A DNA stretch of 64,000 nt, taken from contig JAEHOE010000104.1 of assembly GCA_016858145.1 (NCBI GenBank), positions 1 to 64,000 of the forward strand, in the 5' to 3' direction. A program made the translations under genes and the position numbers. Of the stretch, positions 50,316 through 60,358 are shown piece after piece. The stretch comes from Edaphochlamys debaryana (Eukaryota; Chlorophyta; Chlorophyceae; Chlamydomonadales). Position 1 is the stretch's first letter; every line of letters starts with the position of its first letter. Under the pieces are notes generated by a model. The model was given only the letters and a program-made list of their open reading frames with translations, had not been told where the DNA came from and searched no databases.

Positions 50316-53002
50316 GTGGGGCTGAGCGCCGGAAGCGGGCCCGGGGGCACGGGCAGGGGGTGCTGGGGGCCGGGGGGGGGGATGGGGGGGCGGGGCGGGG
50401 GGCCGCCGGGGGGAGGGGGTGGCGGGCCAGCGGGTGGCGGGAGCGTCAGTGGCGCCGTGCCGTCTGCCCGGGTGGGGTTTGCGGTTTTACGGCGTTTACT
50501 TCGAGGGTGGGCGGTGGGTGCGGGCCCGGGGGCGGGGGGTGCTGAGGGACCGCGGGTGGGCGTTGGGCGGGGCGGCGGGCCCCTGGGGGTTGGGGCTGTC
50601 AGCAGGTCAGCGGTTGTCTGTCGTTTCGGTTGGGGTTGGGCAGGGTCGGGCCCGGCGGTGAGGGCTGGGGGTGCTGGTGATCCACGTGGGGGTGGGGGCG
50701 AGTGGGCGGGGGGCTGTGGGTGGCTGGGTGCCCAGGGGCTGGGGATGCGTGCCAGGGGGCCGAGCGCCCATTGCCTAACACTTGCTGTCATGTTTGTTAG
50801 GTGCTCCTTGAAGATGGAGGAGGGTATGCGGAGTTGGCATTCGATGGCCGCCCAGTCGCTGTCGGTCATCGGGCGTGGGGCATGGTTGCGTGAGTCGCTG
50901 TGGTGCCATGTGCCATTCACCCAGCGCACCGCGTAGGTATGGTCAACGCCGTGGACGGTGAAGCCGCCGGGCCCTCTGGGGTCGTACTGCAGGCCGTCAA
51001 GCCTGTTGAGAATGGATGTTCGGGTGGAGCCTCGCTGTGCGGTGAGGTTAATTTTGCGGGAGACGCTGTGCCAGGTTTGGGAGGTTTCGTTGTGAGCTAG
51101 GTAGTGATTGAGGAATTCGGTGGTCATGCCTTCGCTTGGGTTGAATGATTGCGCCCACAGGCACCGCGCGTCCCCGGTGAGGGTGTCGAGCCCTGCTTGG
51201 TGGTAGGCAAGGAGGTGTGCGTGATCAATTGCTGCGCAGCCGTGTAGGTTGTTCCAGGCGTGGACCTCGCAGAGGGCGCCTTGTTGGCATTCGTGGTAGA
51301 GCGAGGCGCTGGTGCTGTCGGGGGCCACGTAGCAGGCGCTGTCGGAGTAGGTGTGGGTGTTCAATGGCGGCCGGCCACGGCTCCCAGGCGGGGGGGTGGC
51401 AGGTGTCACGTTTGTGCCAGGCATCCCACGCAGCTGCAGCGGGGGGGCCGGGGTGACATGAGGGGTGCTGGGGACCAGCAGGTTGATTGCCAGGCAGAGG
51501 ACGCCTAGCGTGTTAACGGTCGGGTGCCAGGGGGGAGTCTGTGGCGTGGGTGCTATAGCCCAGGGTGTGGTGGTGGGCATGGTGTAGCCGTGTGCGTGCC
51601 ACGCCTGGTATGTCCAATCCGCGCACGGCGGAGGCGTTGCTTGGGGGGCGGGGGCGCAGAGGGTGGAGGTGATGAGGGCTATGAGCGCAAGGGCGCCCGC
51701 GTGGTGTGCGAGCGTGCGGGCGAGTGGTGTTGCGGCGGGGGCGCAGCTGGCCAGGAGCTGCGTGCCTAGGAGGGTTGCGGCGATGAGGCCTGTGGTGAGG
51801 GCGATGGTGGCGGTGGTGTACAGGATGGCCGCCCAAGCAAGTGGCTGCGAGCATGTCGCGTAGACGAGGGGCAGGGCAGATGCTCCAGTGAGGCACAGGG
51901 TGCATGCCGGCCGAACGGGCGTGTCTGGTGAGTGTGGCCGCCGTAGCGGGTTGTGGGTGCTGACCCAGGTGTGTAGGAGGTGGTTGACGGCTGCGACTGC
52001 CGGCAGGGCGCATGTGGCCCAGACGCACCCTGCGGCGGCGTAGGTTACTAATGCGGGGGCGAGTTTGAGCGCTGTCCATAGTGCAGCTAGGGCAATCGCT
52101 AGGGCGCAGGCGGCGAGGGTAAGGGCGATTGCGAGGGACAGGGCGGCCGTGGCCAGGAGCAGGGTTGTGGCGTGTGCAGCTGTGTTGTAACAGATCAGGC
52201 ATACGACGGTGGCGAGGAGGCCCCAGACAGCCTGAAGACGACTAGTATAGGTGGCGGTGCGCGCGCAGAGGCCGAGGGCTCGGGCTAGCGGGGTGGGCAG
52301 CACTCGCAAGAGGGGACTGTCGTGCAGGGCGCGGCTGATGTCCAGCAGGACCATCAGGGTCAAGGGGAGTGTCGCGGCTAAACAGGCGGTGCCGAGGCTG
52401 ATGCGTTCAGTCCAGTCAACCTGGCATGCGGCAAGGAGTTGTAGGGCCCTAACGAGCAGCGCAGTGGGGTTGGGGGCTGGGGGCAGCCGCCAGGCCCATG
52501 TGCTGCGGGGTGCAACGGGGTGGTCAGGGTCTCGACATGAGCTGAGTGGGGTCAAGCGGGCGGAGTGCGGTAGGGGCAGGCTGTAGTCCAGGCGCGTCCC
52601 CATGGGGGTGCGGTTCAGCCCGCTCGGGGCCGCACGGGCGAGCCCAGTGGTAGCGGGGCAGCCAGTCGTTACATTGGTTACGCATAGCCCATGCCCATAG
52701 CCCATGCTTGTGGGCAGCAGTACGGTAGGGCACGCGGCAGCCGTCCGTCTCATCAGGCCAGCGCCCGTGGGCAACGGACATCCGTGCCCCAGGGTCAGAC
52801 ACACCCGATTTGGGAAGCCAGAAATCATCACCCGCTCGCGGTGCGGCGCAACCATCCGTCTCATCAGGCCAGCGCTCGTGGGCAACAGGCATACACGCCC
52901 CAGGGGCAACGGATTAATGGCCGGGTGCGAGCCCGTGTGCCGTGGTGCGGCGGGCTGGTGATGGAGAGGGGTTGAGGGCTGCACGGAGCCAGACTCGAAC
53001 AT
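50312..53002 (-). CDS. LINE segment 1: multi-spanning membrane region and Josephin-like protease
   Basis: This is an open frame of 896 codons from an ATG at 53002 that sits inside tRNA-like module 4, so the true start is uncertain. Residues about 205-510 hold roughly eight hydrophobic segments (around 205-222, 259-275, 277-343, 370-420, 433-450, 497-511), rich in Ala and Leu. Residues 569-730 match the Josephin signature: YHECQQGALCEVHAWNNL has the catalytic Cys (578), and VDHTYAVRW supplies the His (688). The acidic partner may be in HSDS (about 703). The tail is Pro-rich and basic. A cysteine protease is part of the Dualen family; the Josephin assignment and the membrane region are my reading. 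Role inferred: protein processing or ubiquitin removal at a membrane. Confidence 0.75.
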   Translation of the reverse strand: MFESGSVQPSTPLHHQPAAPRHTGSHPAINPLPLGRVCLLPTSAGLMRRMVAPHRERVMISGFPNRVCLTLGHGCPLPTGAGLMRRTAAACPTVLLPTSMGYGHGLCVTNVTTGCPATTGLARAAPSGLNRTPMGTRLDYSLPLPHSARLTPLSSCRDPDHPVAPRSTWAWRLPPAPNPTALLVRALQLLAACQVDWTERISLGTACLAATLPLTLMVLLDISRALHDSPLLRVLPTPLARALGLCARTATYTSRLQAVWGLLATVVCLICYNTAAHATTLLLATAALSLAIALTLAACALAIALAALWTALKLAPALVTYAAAGCVWATCALPAVAAVNHLLHTWVSTHNPLRRPHSPDTPVRPACTLCLTGASALPLVYATCSQPLAWAAILYTTATIALTTGLIAATLLGTQLLASCAPAATPLARTLAHHAGALALIALITSTLCAPAPQATPPPCADWTYQAWHAHGYTMPTTTPWAIAPTPQTPPWHPTVNTLGVLCLAINLLVPSTPHVTPAPPLQLRGMPGTNVTPATPPPGSRGRPPLNTHTYSDSACYVAPDSTSASLYHECQQGALCEVHAWNNLHGCAAIDHAHLLAYHQAGLDTLTGDARCLWAQSFNPSEGMTTEFLNHYLAHNETSQTWHSVSRKINLTAQRGSTRTSILNRLDGLQYDPRGPGGFTVHGVDHTYAVRWVNGTWHHSDSRNHAPRPMTDSDWAAIECQLRIPSSIFKEHLTNMTASVRQWALGPLARIPSPWAPSHPQPPAHSPPPPRGSPAPPALTAGPDPAQPQPKRQTTADLLTAPTPRGPPPRPTPTRGPSAPPAPGPAPTAHPRSKRRKTANPTRADGTAPLTLPPPAGPPPPPPGGPPPRPPIPPPGPQHPLPVPPGPLPALSPT
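52741..52902. repeat. Two imperfect 51-bp repeats, spaced 110 bp
   Basis: CATCAGGCCAGCGCCCGTGG (within 52741-52791) recurs as CATCAGGCCAGCGCTCGTGG (within 52851-52902), with similar flanks. Both lie in the 5' part of the LINE and would encode the related strings PTGAGLMRR and PTSAGLMRR. Confidence 0.8.
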
Positions 53003-53066
53003 TGGGCCCCCTGGGGGGGACCACGGGGCTCAGCCCTTTTCCTGCCTCCTGGCAGCCACCCTTGTC
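52971..53066 (-). repeat. tRNA-like module 4 at the 5' boundary of the LINE
   Basis: The minus strand reads GACAAGGGTGGCTGCCAGG (A-box-like), GGGCTGAGCCCCGTGG, a C/G hairpin, then TGTTCGAGTCTGGCTCCG (B-box-like). Module 1 has the same GACAAGGGTGGCTGCC beginning, which argues that the repeat starts here, directly after the host gene's stop codon. It may serve as an internal pol III-type promoter for the element, or be a separate SINE. Confidence 0.5.
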
Positions 53067-56000
53067 TCACACGGTTGCCTTGCTCTCGTTGCGCCGCGCC
53101 TCGTCGTCTTCCTCTTCCGGCTTCTCTTCTTCAGACCCCCGCTTGTAGGGCGCGTCGCTACCCCCATCGTCCCCGTCCCTGCTGGTTTTGGCTCTCCTCC
53201 GCGCCACGGGGTCCGCTACCCTTCTAAGCCCGAGCACAAAGCTAGTCAGCACAAGGCCACCACTCGCGCCCTTCGTACGGCTACCCGGCATGCCGTACTT
53301 TGCGATCCTCTCTCTCCGCTCCCCCTCTGCTTCTTTCTTGGCCTTCTCCAGCTTCTCCTTGGCTTCCTGCTTCGCCAGCCAGCCGTCCGTCCAAGCCTCA
53401 TTCTTAGTCAGCCGGTCGTACAACGTGGGCTCCTTGTGCACGTACTGGCTCACAATGCGAGCGTACACCAGGCCACCTGGTTTGTGGGAGCGGGGGCGGA
53501 AGGGCGGGGTACATGAGGGCCAAAGGCGGCCATTATGAAAGGCCCACGCACCCTCCTTTTGGTCTCGCTCATCCCGACTTTGAGGCAGACCCCCCTATGA
53601 TGATTGCAGTTTGGTCTGCCATGCGGCCATAACGTAAGCAAAGCGATGACGAGATTGGCGGCGAGCGGGCCAGAACGCTTGGGACCGCCGCTTGGGAGGA
53701 CCGCCCAGACCGGCGCCAGACCCATGTATTTGGGTCCAATCGAGCCCATCCTTTCCGTACGCTGTACTTGCTCACCCGTGAACAGGCAGAGGAGCATTAT
53801 CCAGATGATGCCGTAGAAGTCCACCCCCACGCCCACAGCGGGCACACCGGGCATGATGTTGCGGGTGCCCACCTGCGGGCACGAACCGCGGAGAGGGCGG
53901 GTTTCGGGGGGCTTGTGAGGGGTGCGACGGGCAGGTGTTTCCCGGCGTTAAGATCGCCCATCTCAACCACATCCCACCAGGCCCTGCTCACCACCGCGAA
54001 CAACTGCGTGGTGAAGAGGTTGGCGTCGGCAATGGCGGCGTTGCGGGGGCGGATGAAGAGCATGTCCATGGCTAGGCGGGGAAGAGAGGGGTGGGGACAG
54101 ACGGTGGAGGCGGGTGGGTCTAGACAAGGGCTGAAGAGGTATGGAGAGGCTGTGATCGGCTGCACCTGCTATGACGTAGGGCTGGACCTGACCGCTTCTG
54201 AAGCTATCCCATGCATGCCATGCTGCTTGCGATTTCCTCGGTCCTACCGTAACCGAAGGAGCAGCATGACACCACCCACAGGCCGATGAGGACGAAGACA
54301 CTGAAGAACTGGGGGTTGCGTGGGGTTGAGGGGGGCGGCGGGGGTTTGGGACAGAAGGGGGAAGGGGCAAGGAGGGAGACAGGAGGAGGCAGGGTTGACC
54401 CCGCTAGCTCTCATCCGGCCGCCAGCCGGGTGCCCAGGATCCTGATTTGGCCCCTCACCTTTCAGGACCCGCCCCCCAAACCTGAATCAACCCTGCCTCT
54501 GCCATGTCACCCCCGCCTGACCAACTATCCCGTGAAGATCCCCTGTCCACCTGCACAAAGCTGGTCCGCTTCAGGTTTATGGTGTACGTCAGCGTCACGG
54601 AGCTGTCGGGATCTGCGGGGTGAGGTTACCGAGTGGGGCGAGCGGAGTCAGCCCCCCGGGCCATCGCCGGTCCGCTGCTCCACCATGACACCCCGGGCCA
54701 GGCTGTCTACCATTGGTGCAACCTGCGCGGTCGTGGGCTGCATGCAAGGTTTGGGAGGCCATGGCGGCTCACTACGGTACTCGCCTGTGGGGTTGGAGAA
54801 GTTATACACGTTCCGGTTGTCTTCGATGGTCGGCAGCAGCCGCGCCTGCGAGGAGACGCAGGAGAGAGTCATGTCGAAAAGGTGCGTGGGCATGTGGTGC
54901 CAGCGGGGCAGAGGCCGAGCGAGGAAAGGCGCTTGTAAAAAGCGGCGATGCCGTTATCAGAGCTATCTCTTACCTCGAGCACCCACCCAACCACAGCATT
55001 CTTCTGCTGCACCACCAGAGCCACGGGGTAGCTGACGTCAGCAGCCGTCAGAGTGGTCACCATGCTGGGGTTGAGAGGAACGCGGTGGGGCCGGTTGGAA
55101 GGGCTGCTGACCAATGGGGGCGGAGTAGGACACACTGTCCCATCCGTGACCGTCAGCAGAGCACCCCTCGGCCGAGCTCTTCAATCCCAAGGCCTCGCTC
55201 CTGACCCTTGCTACGCACGTTATGGTCCCCGTGTACTTGTCAAACGGGTACATGTAGAGGCTGGTGGTGGGGGTGAGCGGAATGTCCAGCTTGCGGGTAA
55301 ACACGCGGTCCTACAGGTAGTTAGCGGTTTGAAATGGCGGAAAGGGAGGGCGTGGTGTCATGGGTAACTGGTGCGTTTGGCCCTACCCATCTTGGAAAGG
55401 AGAAGGGCATAGCTTCCTCGCTGGTCTGCCCCATCGGCTGACAGCCGACCCTCAACATCCCCCCCATCCGCAACCCGAGCATGCGAACATCACGAACCCG
55501 CCGCCCGTATAACGCTTGTGTGCGGGTCCCGCTCACCCCTGTCTTGAGGGACAGCTCGTTGTCGGTTGTCGAGCTCACAACCTGGCGGATGGGGTGCAGG
55601 AGAAGCGGTGAGCTCAGCCTCGGGAGCTGGTCCGGCACGCTGCCGCCTGATACGGTACCTCATTCCCCACCATGCGTGTGCCGCCACAACTCCCTTCCCT
55701 TGGCTCCTACCCCGGCTTCGCTTATACTCAAAACCTAGCTCGTGAACCCCACCAGCCTCTCTTGAAATTGCCCCGCTCAACGTGCAAGACCGCGGCATTT
55801 ACAGCGGCGGCCCGCTTGAAACCCCCCCGTGCCCGCCCACCAGCCGCCACCACCCGGGCTCACGTCTGTCTTGACCCGCATGTCCTTGGCCCTCACGCGC
55901 CCCGTGCGGTCCAGCAGCGCCGGGTACTGCACCCAGTCCAGCGCACGGGAGCCGCGGCGGCTGATGCGGGTCTGCCTGCGCGGGTGCGTGGAGGCATGCA

Positions 56001-58886
56001 TGGCGCGTGTTGACTGGGGTGTGGCAGAGGCAAAGGTGGAGGCGAGGCACCCGGGCTCAGTGCTTGAGGTGGCTGGGCGCTAGTCTGTAGTCACACGCCA
56101 AGGGCTACTGAGGTAGGCTCTCGGGCGCCGTCCGGTCGTCCGGAGCACGTGTATGCCTGCTCTGCAGGACCGCAGCTCGTGCCCCCCACCGGCCCCGGGC
56201 CCGAAGTCGCTCCTCAAACGTGCCTTGCTGTTTGGAACACGGCGCTCTGCACGCGCATCTCGAACGACACCGTGGCGCTGTTGATGGCCACGTCCTGGCC
56301 ACATACACATGGGGGTGGGTAGGGTAGGTTGGAGGGAAAGAAGGAGGGGCGGGGTTATGATGCCTGGGCACCGAGCAACATGCACGGCGGGTGAAGGGAC
56401 TACCGAGGGCAGCCGCGCCATCCACGATCCATCAACGCATGACTCCATCCAGCATCCAGCCCCCAGTGCACCCGCGTCCGCTCCGTACCATCGCCGTGAC
56501 GGTTGCGTTTATGGTGGCCCACGCCGCCACCGCGGGTGAGAACTCCGGCACCCGCCGCTTCAGCATCTTGATCACACCCGAGGTAGGGGCAGCCCCCTCG
56601 CCGCTGCTTGGCGGCGCGGCGGCCGGGGCCGGCGGCTGCGGGGCACGTGGATGGCAGGCGGCGTGGGTTGGCGTGCATCACGTCAGGTGCCGTACGTACC
56701 TGCCGTACAAGCCGTACGATCTGTCTTGGACCGGAATGTGCACGCGCGACGCTCGCTGTTGGTTCGCACGCACCGGCGCGGACGGCTCTGGCGGCGGTGG
56801 CGGGGGTTCCGCGGGGCTGTCCGGCCCCGTCCAAGCGTCCGCGGCGGCGGCGTAGTCCTCCCAGTACGGTGGCATTGTGTCGGCGGCCGGTGGCGGCGCG
56901 CTGCTTCCATTGCTGGGGCCGCTCGCGCTGGAGGCATACACCGGTTCCACGTTGTAGGTGGCGAGCACCCAGTTGAGGCCGGCGGGCGTAGCAACGAAGT
57001 CGTCGTCCTCCATGCGCCCCCACAAACCCGCGCCCACCTGCGGTTAGTTGCGGTGAGGGTGGCAGCGGAGGACAAGGCGGAAGAAGGTGCCGAGGTTGAA
57101 AGAGGTGGCGGGTGTAGCGGGTGCAGCTCCCAGCTATGGCCGATGCGCAGCAGGTCTTGGGGCCGGGGCCGGGGCCGGGGCCGGGGCCTACGACTTTGAT
57201 CTCACGGACGCGAACGCCTATGCGGTGCGCCGCAGCCAGCCGCCCAGGAACCCACCACTGCGCACGTGTCCTCGAGCTCACGGAAGTACTCCTGTTCGGC
57301 CTGTGGACTCCAGGGGGGGAGGAAGGTCAAGGTGAGCGAACGTGCCAAATGAAGTTCACGGGATGAGCCCCCACGCACACTGCTACCCATGGGTGCCCCA
57401 TGCATGGTGCTACACACAGCTCCGCGCTGTCAAGTGGTGGGTGTGGTGATGGTCGAGGGGCAGCACCGTTCTTACCTGCATCAAGGCGGCGTAGGCAGCT
57501 TGAAATTGCGCACGCGGGGGCAGCGATGCTGGGGTGTTGTTGAGAGCGCGGGGCGGGGCGGGCCGGGGCGGGGCAGAGAGGGTCTCGTCACAAGCATGTC
57601 GTGATGTTGTCCGGCTACAGCCGCTAGTGGCGGGGCACCACTGCTGCGTGTTTGCCCTTCATGCAAGGCAAGCTAGCCGCACCGTGCGATGGGCCTGAAG
57701 AGGGACCCGGCGGGCTCTGGCCTTGGGGGGACGGCCCTGGCGCATTCGGCGGTGGGGACCTAGGGGACTGCTCGGATGCTGCAGTTGAGCCCGTGGGGTT
57801 CTGCATGACTGTCTGGACGTTGACGCTGTCAAGAAGCCGCAGGTAGTTGACGTAGCGGTTGTAGAGTGCTGCCTGCGGGCGTCGGATTTCGGATCGATTC
57901 ATGGAGCAGTAAACCTAAGGCCTAGGCCGGCCGCAGGGGGGCACACGGCTACGAGCTATGTCGTTACCAAGCTAACCTTCCTTCCACCTTGAGATAGCCT
58001 TGTGGGAACACTCTCTCACTAGACCACGCCTCGCCCCGAGGCGTCCTTGCCTGCTTGTCGTCGGCGTACAGGTTGCACAGGAACGTTGTCGACGCCATCT
58101 CAGCGTCCCGGGCTTTTTTGGCGCCGTAAAATGTCTGCGGTAGGGCACCGAGTGGAGGCACTCGGAGTCTTTTCATGCGGCAGCTCGGGCCCCCGATCTC
58201 TCACCCTCGCTCCCCGCAGCCCTCGAAAGCGCGCACCCCTTGACCCCTTGACCACCCTGCAACTCCTCCAGGCTCCAGCACCCGAGGATGAGATGCGAGT
58301 GGGAATAGCTGCCATTTGCTTTGCTTGTGTTGAGACCGTTCCCGTAGCAGGAGGCCGGAGGGGTGGCGCGCGGCTACACCCGGTTACGCCATGTTCGCCC
58401 CCTCAACGCGAGGCCCCGTGGAGCTCACTGGCAAGCATATTCCAATCAGTATGGGTGTCATAATACAGAGCACCAGTGCTGGAAGTAGCAGGCCTGTAGG
58501 GTTGAGGAGGGGCGACGGGGCTTAAGGCCGGGAAAGCCAGCCCACTGCTGCGGGCCTGAGGGGAGGAGAGGGGACCCGTCGGGTGGCCTTGTTCGTGTCG
58601 CCTGTTGTGAGTGAGCAGTGTGAGCGCCATCAAACCTGTACACAGAATCCAAGTGCTCCTTGCTGCTTGTTTTATTATAGCTACCGCGGCGCCTCAGCTT
58701 ACCGCGGGGCCGCACTCCCGTAGGAATTGCCTTCGGCTCGCGCTTGTTTGCCTTCTTGAGCTCCTCATTTGCCCTTTTGAGTTCTGCAACTACGTCTGCC
58801 AGTCCTATATCGTCAACTCTCAATGGCACCATGTCGGGTCGGACTTCCTCAGCCTGCTGCACGATGCTTGGGCTTTCGGTGCCCAT
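53067..58886 (-). CDS. DUF4436-like membrane protein, multi-exon
   Basis: The start at 58886 has an ACCATGGGC context; exon 1 (MGTESPSIV, coiled coil ELKRANEELKKANKR) ends at a GTAAGC donor near 58705. Later pieces in order are TFYGAKKARDAEMAS (about 58130), ALYNRYVNYLRLLDSVNVQ (about 57850), AEQEYFRELEDTCA (about 57290), MEDDDFVATPAGLNWVLA (about 57000), AINSATVSFEMRVQSAVFQ (about 56260), LDWVQYPALLDRTGRV (about 55920), then LYMYPFDKYTGTIT (about 55250). A membrane segment (SVFVLIGLWVVSCC, about 54280) follows, then NIMPGVPAVGVGVDFYGIIW (about 53840), and a charged C-terminus ending at 53067-53069. YPFDKY and the RN-x2-PG-x-P-x2-G-x3-D-x4-W pattern are what I associate with DUF4436. Exon borders are approximate. 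Function unknown; predicted membrane protein. Confidence 0.6.
57159..57188. repeat. (GGGGCC)5 microsatellite
   Basis: Five consecutive GGGGCC units lie just downstream of the AEQEYFREL exon of the minus-strand gene, most likely in an intron. The G-rich strand could form a G-quadruplex. Confidence 0.85.
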
Positions 58887-59569
58887 GGTTATGCAATTGT
58901 CTGCGCATTCTACTTATGAGATGTGTTGCTTTGCTGGCTCGGAAGCGACTGGAGTGACCAAGCGGCTCCATCCCGATGGCTGCATCGTGCGCGTACACAT
59001 GGGAGCTGGACGCTTTAAGCATGTGCTGGAAGTGCTGCTTTTACCGTAGAACCTGAGAGCCGACCGGCTACGCGGCTGGCCGACATGTACACATGTGCCG
59101 ACACACATACGCGCTGTAGCCCCCTGGACAGTCAGGATACAGTACACAGTCCTCACAGCACCATAGAGCTGCAGTCCAGCAAACAGCTGGTAGCAGTTTC
59201 ACCGCTCCTCGCTCGCGAGTCCTCGCTCCGCGACAATCGTCTTTGCGAGACAATAAGCGCTTCTGAAACATATTCGTAAAGGAGCCACAAGACCGCGTGC
59301 CGACCGTCCAAGGGCACACCGACAGCCTGGGACAGCTGCGTTCGAAGACCCCACCCCCCGCCTGGCCCCGCCACACCCGGCCACCCCCCCGCTTCAAACC
59401 CTTCAGCGCACGCCCGCTCAACCCCGCTCGGCCCAGTGCTGGTACCTTCCGTCAGGACCTTCTGGCTGACCCCCTGCGAGGCCCGACACCTTCTGGGCAT
59501 GAAGCCAGAACACCCCCCCTGGGAAGGCCAAATCCTTCTGGCTGGGTGCTGGTCCAAGTGAAAGGCATA
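58887..59569. other. Promoter/intergenic stretch; no gene recognised
   Basis: This separates the minus-strand DUF4436-like gene from the 3' UTR of the inverted paralogue D. It should hold the promoter of the former. I see no clear TATA box and no coding frame with recognisable content. Confidence 0.4.
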
Positions 59570-59574
59570 TTACA
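59570..59574 (-). terminator. TGTAA poly(A) signal, copy D
   Basis: Minus-strand TGTAA lies about 790 bases past the stop codon at 60359-60361. The sequence between is homologous to the 3' flanks of copies A and B for several hundred bases. Confidence 0.45.
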
Positions 59575-60358
59575 GTCGTAATCAGAAGTACCCAGGGTAC
59601 CAGCGGGGCCCTCGTCTCAGCCCAAGACACTCTCCTGCACCTGTAAAGCCACTCGAAGGTGCACACTTCTCGTCAGCCATGCAGACCTTGCTTGCAACCG
59701 AGCATGAAATGGCAAACTGAGGGCCCTGGGGCAAACCAGCACACCTAATGCACCACTCTTACCAACACAAAGAATGCTGCTCTCAAGTCTCCAGGAAGTT
59801 GATGAGCTGCTGGGTGTCCACCCTTCTATGTAAGGAAGGAATTGAGGGAGAGCAGAGACCAAGGAGTGGTGTACTTGAATGCAGAAGAGAGGTTATCACG
59901 ACGATGAACGCTGCCCTTGTGGGCGTTGTGAAGATGCGGGTTAAGGCGCTAGAGCTCTAGTGGAATTCACAATCAGCACAATGTGTAGGAAGCAATGAGG
60001 TCGAGCGACGAGCGAAGGCGGAGGAGTGGATGCAGAAAGGAGGCCAATGCATGCGTCCGACCGACAACACCCTTGCGGGCGTGATGATGATGCAGTTATG
60101 GGTGCTAGAGGTTCACAGGGGATTTCGACGATGAATTGCTAGTATGAGGATGCAGCCACGAGCCGTGAGGACGGACGGGCACGAATGTACTGAAAGGAAG
60201 TGCAAAAAGCCAAGAATAGGCCTGGCGGTTATCCAGTGCTTGCTATCCAGTGGTTGCTATCTAGTCAATTATGTACCACAGCTATGTGCACGCGTTCACA
60301 AACATATACGACACCAATCAAACCATGGCCCCAATGGCAGGCCATCCAACATGTGCGC

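Larger units (their letters stand above)
42146..53066 (-). mobile_element. Dualen/RandI-type non-LTR retrotransposon
   Basis: The element carries, in 5'-3' minus-strand order, a membrane region plus cysteine protease, an APE endonuclease, reverse transcriptase, RNase H, and a zinc-finger plus restriction-like endonuclease. The published Dualen family from Chlamydomonas is defined by two endonucleases (APE and RLE) with RT, RNase H and a cysteine protease, and this content matches. The 5' edge is drawn where the host gene's stop codon (53067-53069) ends; the 3' edge is the last stop and is a minimum. The coding frame changes three times, each time as if one base were missing, so as assembled the element could not make one polyprotein without frameshifting. 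Confidence 0.9.

Noticed and set aside
52741..52902. CTGATGAG on the minus strand, reminiscent of a hammerhead ribozyme core
   Set aside because: Neither copy is followed by a CGAAA element or a suitable stem; the words belong to the coding repeat of the LINE.
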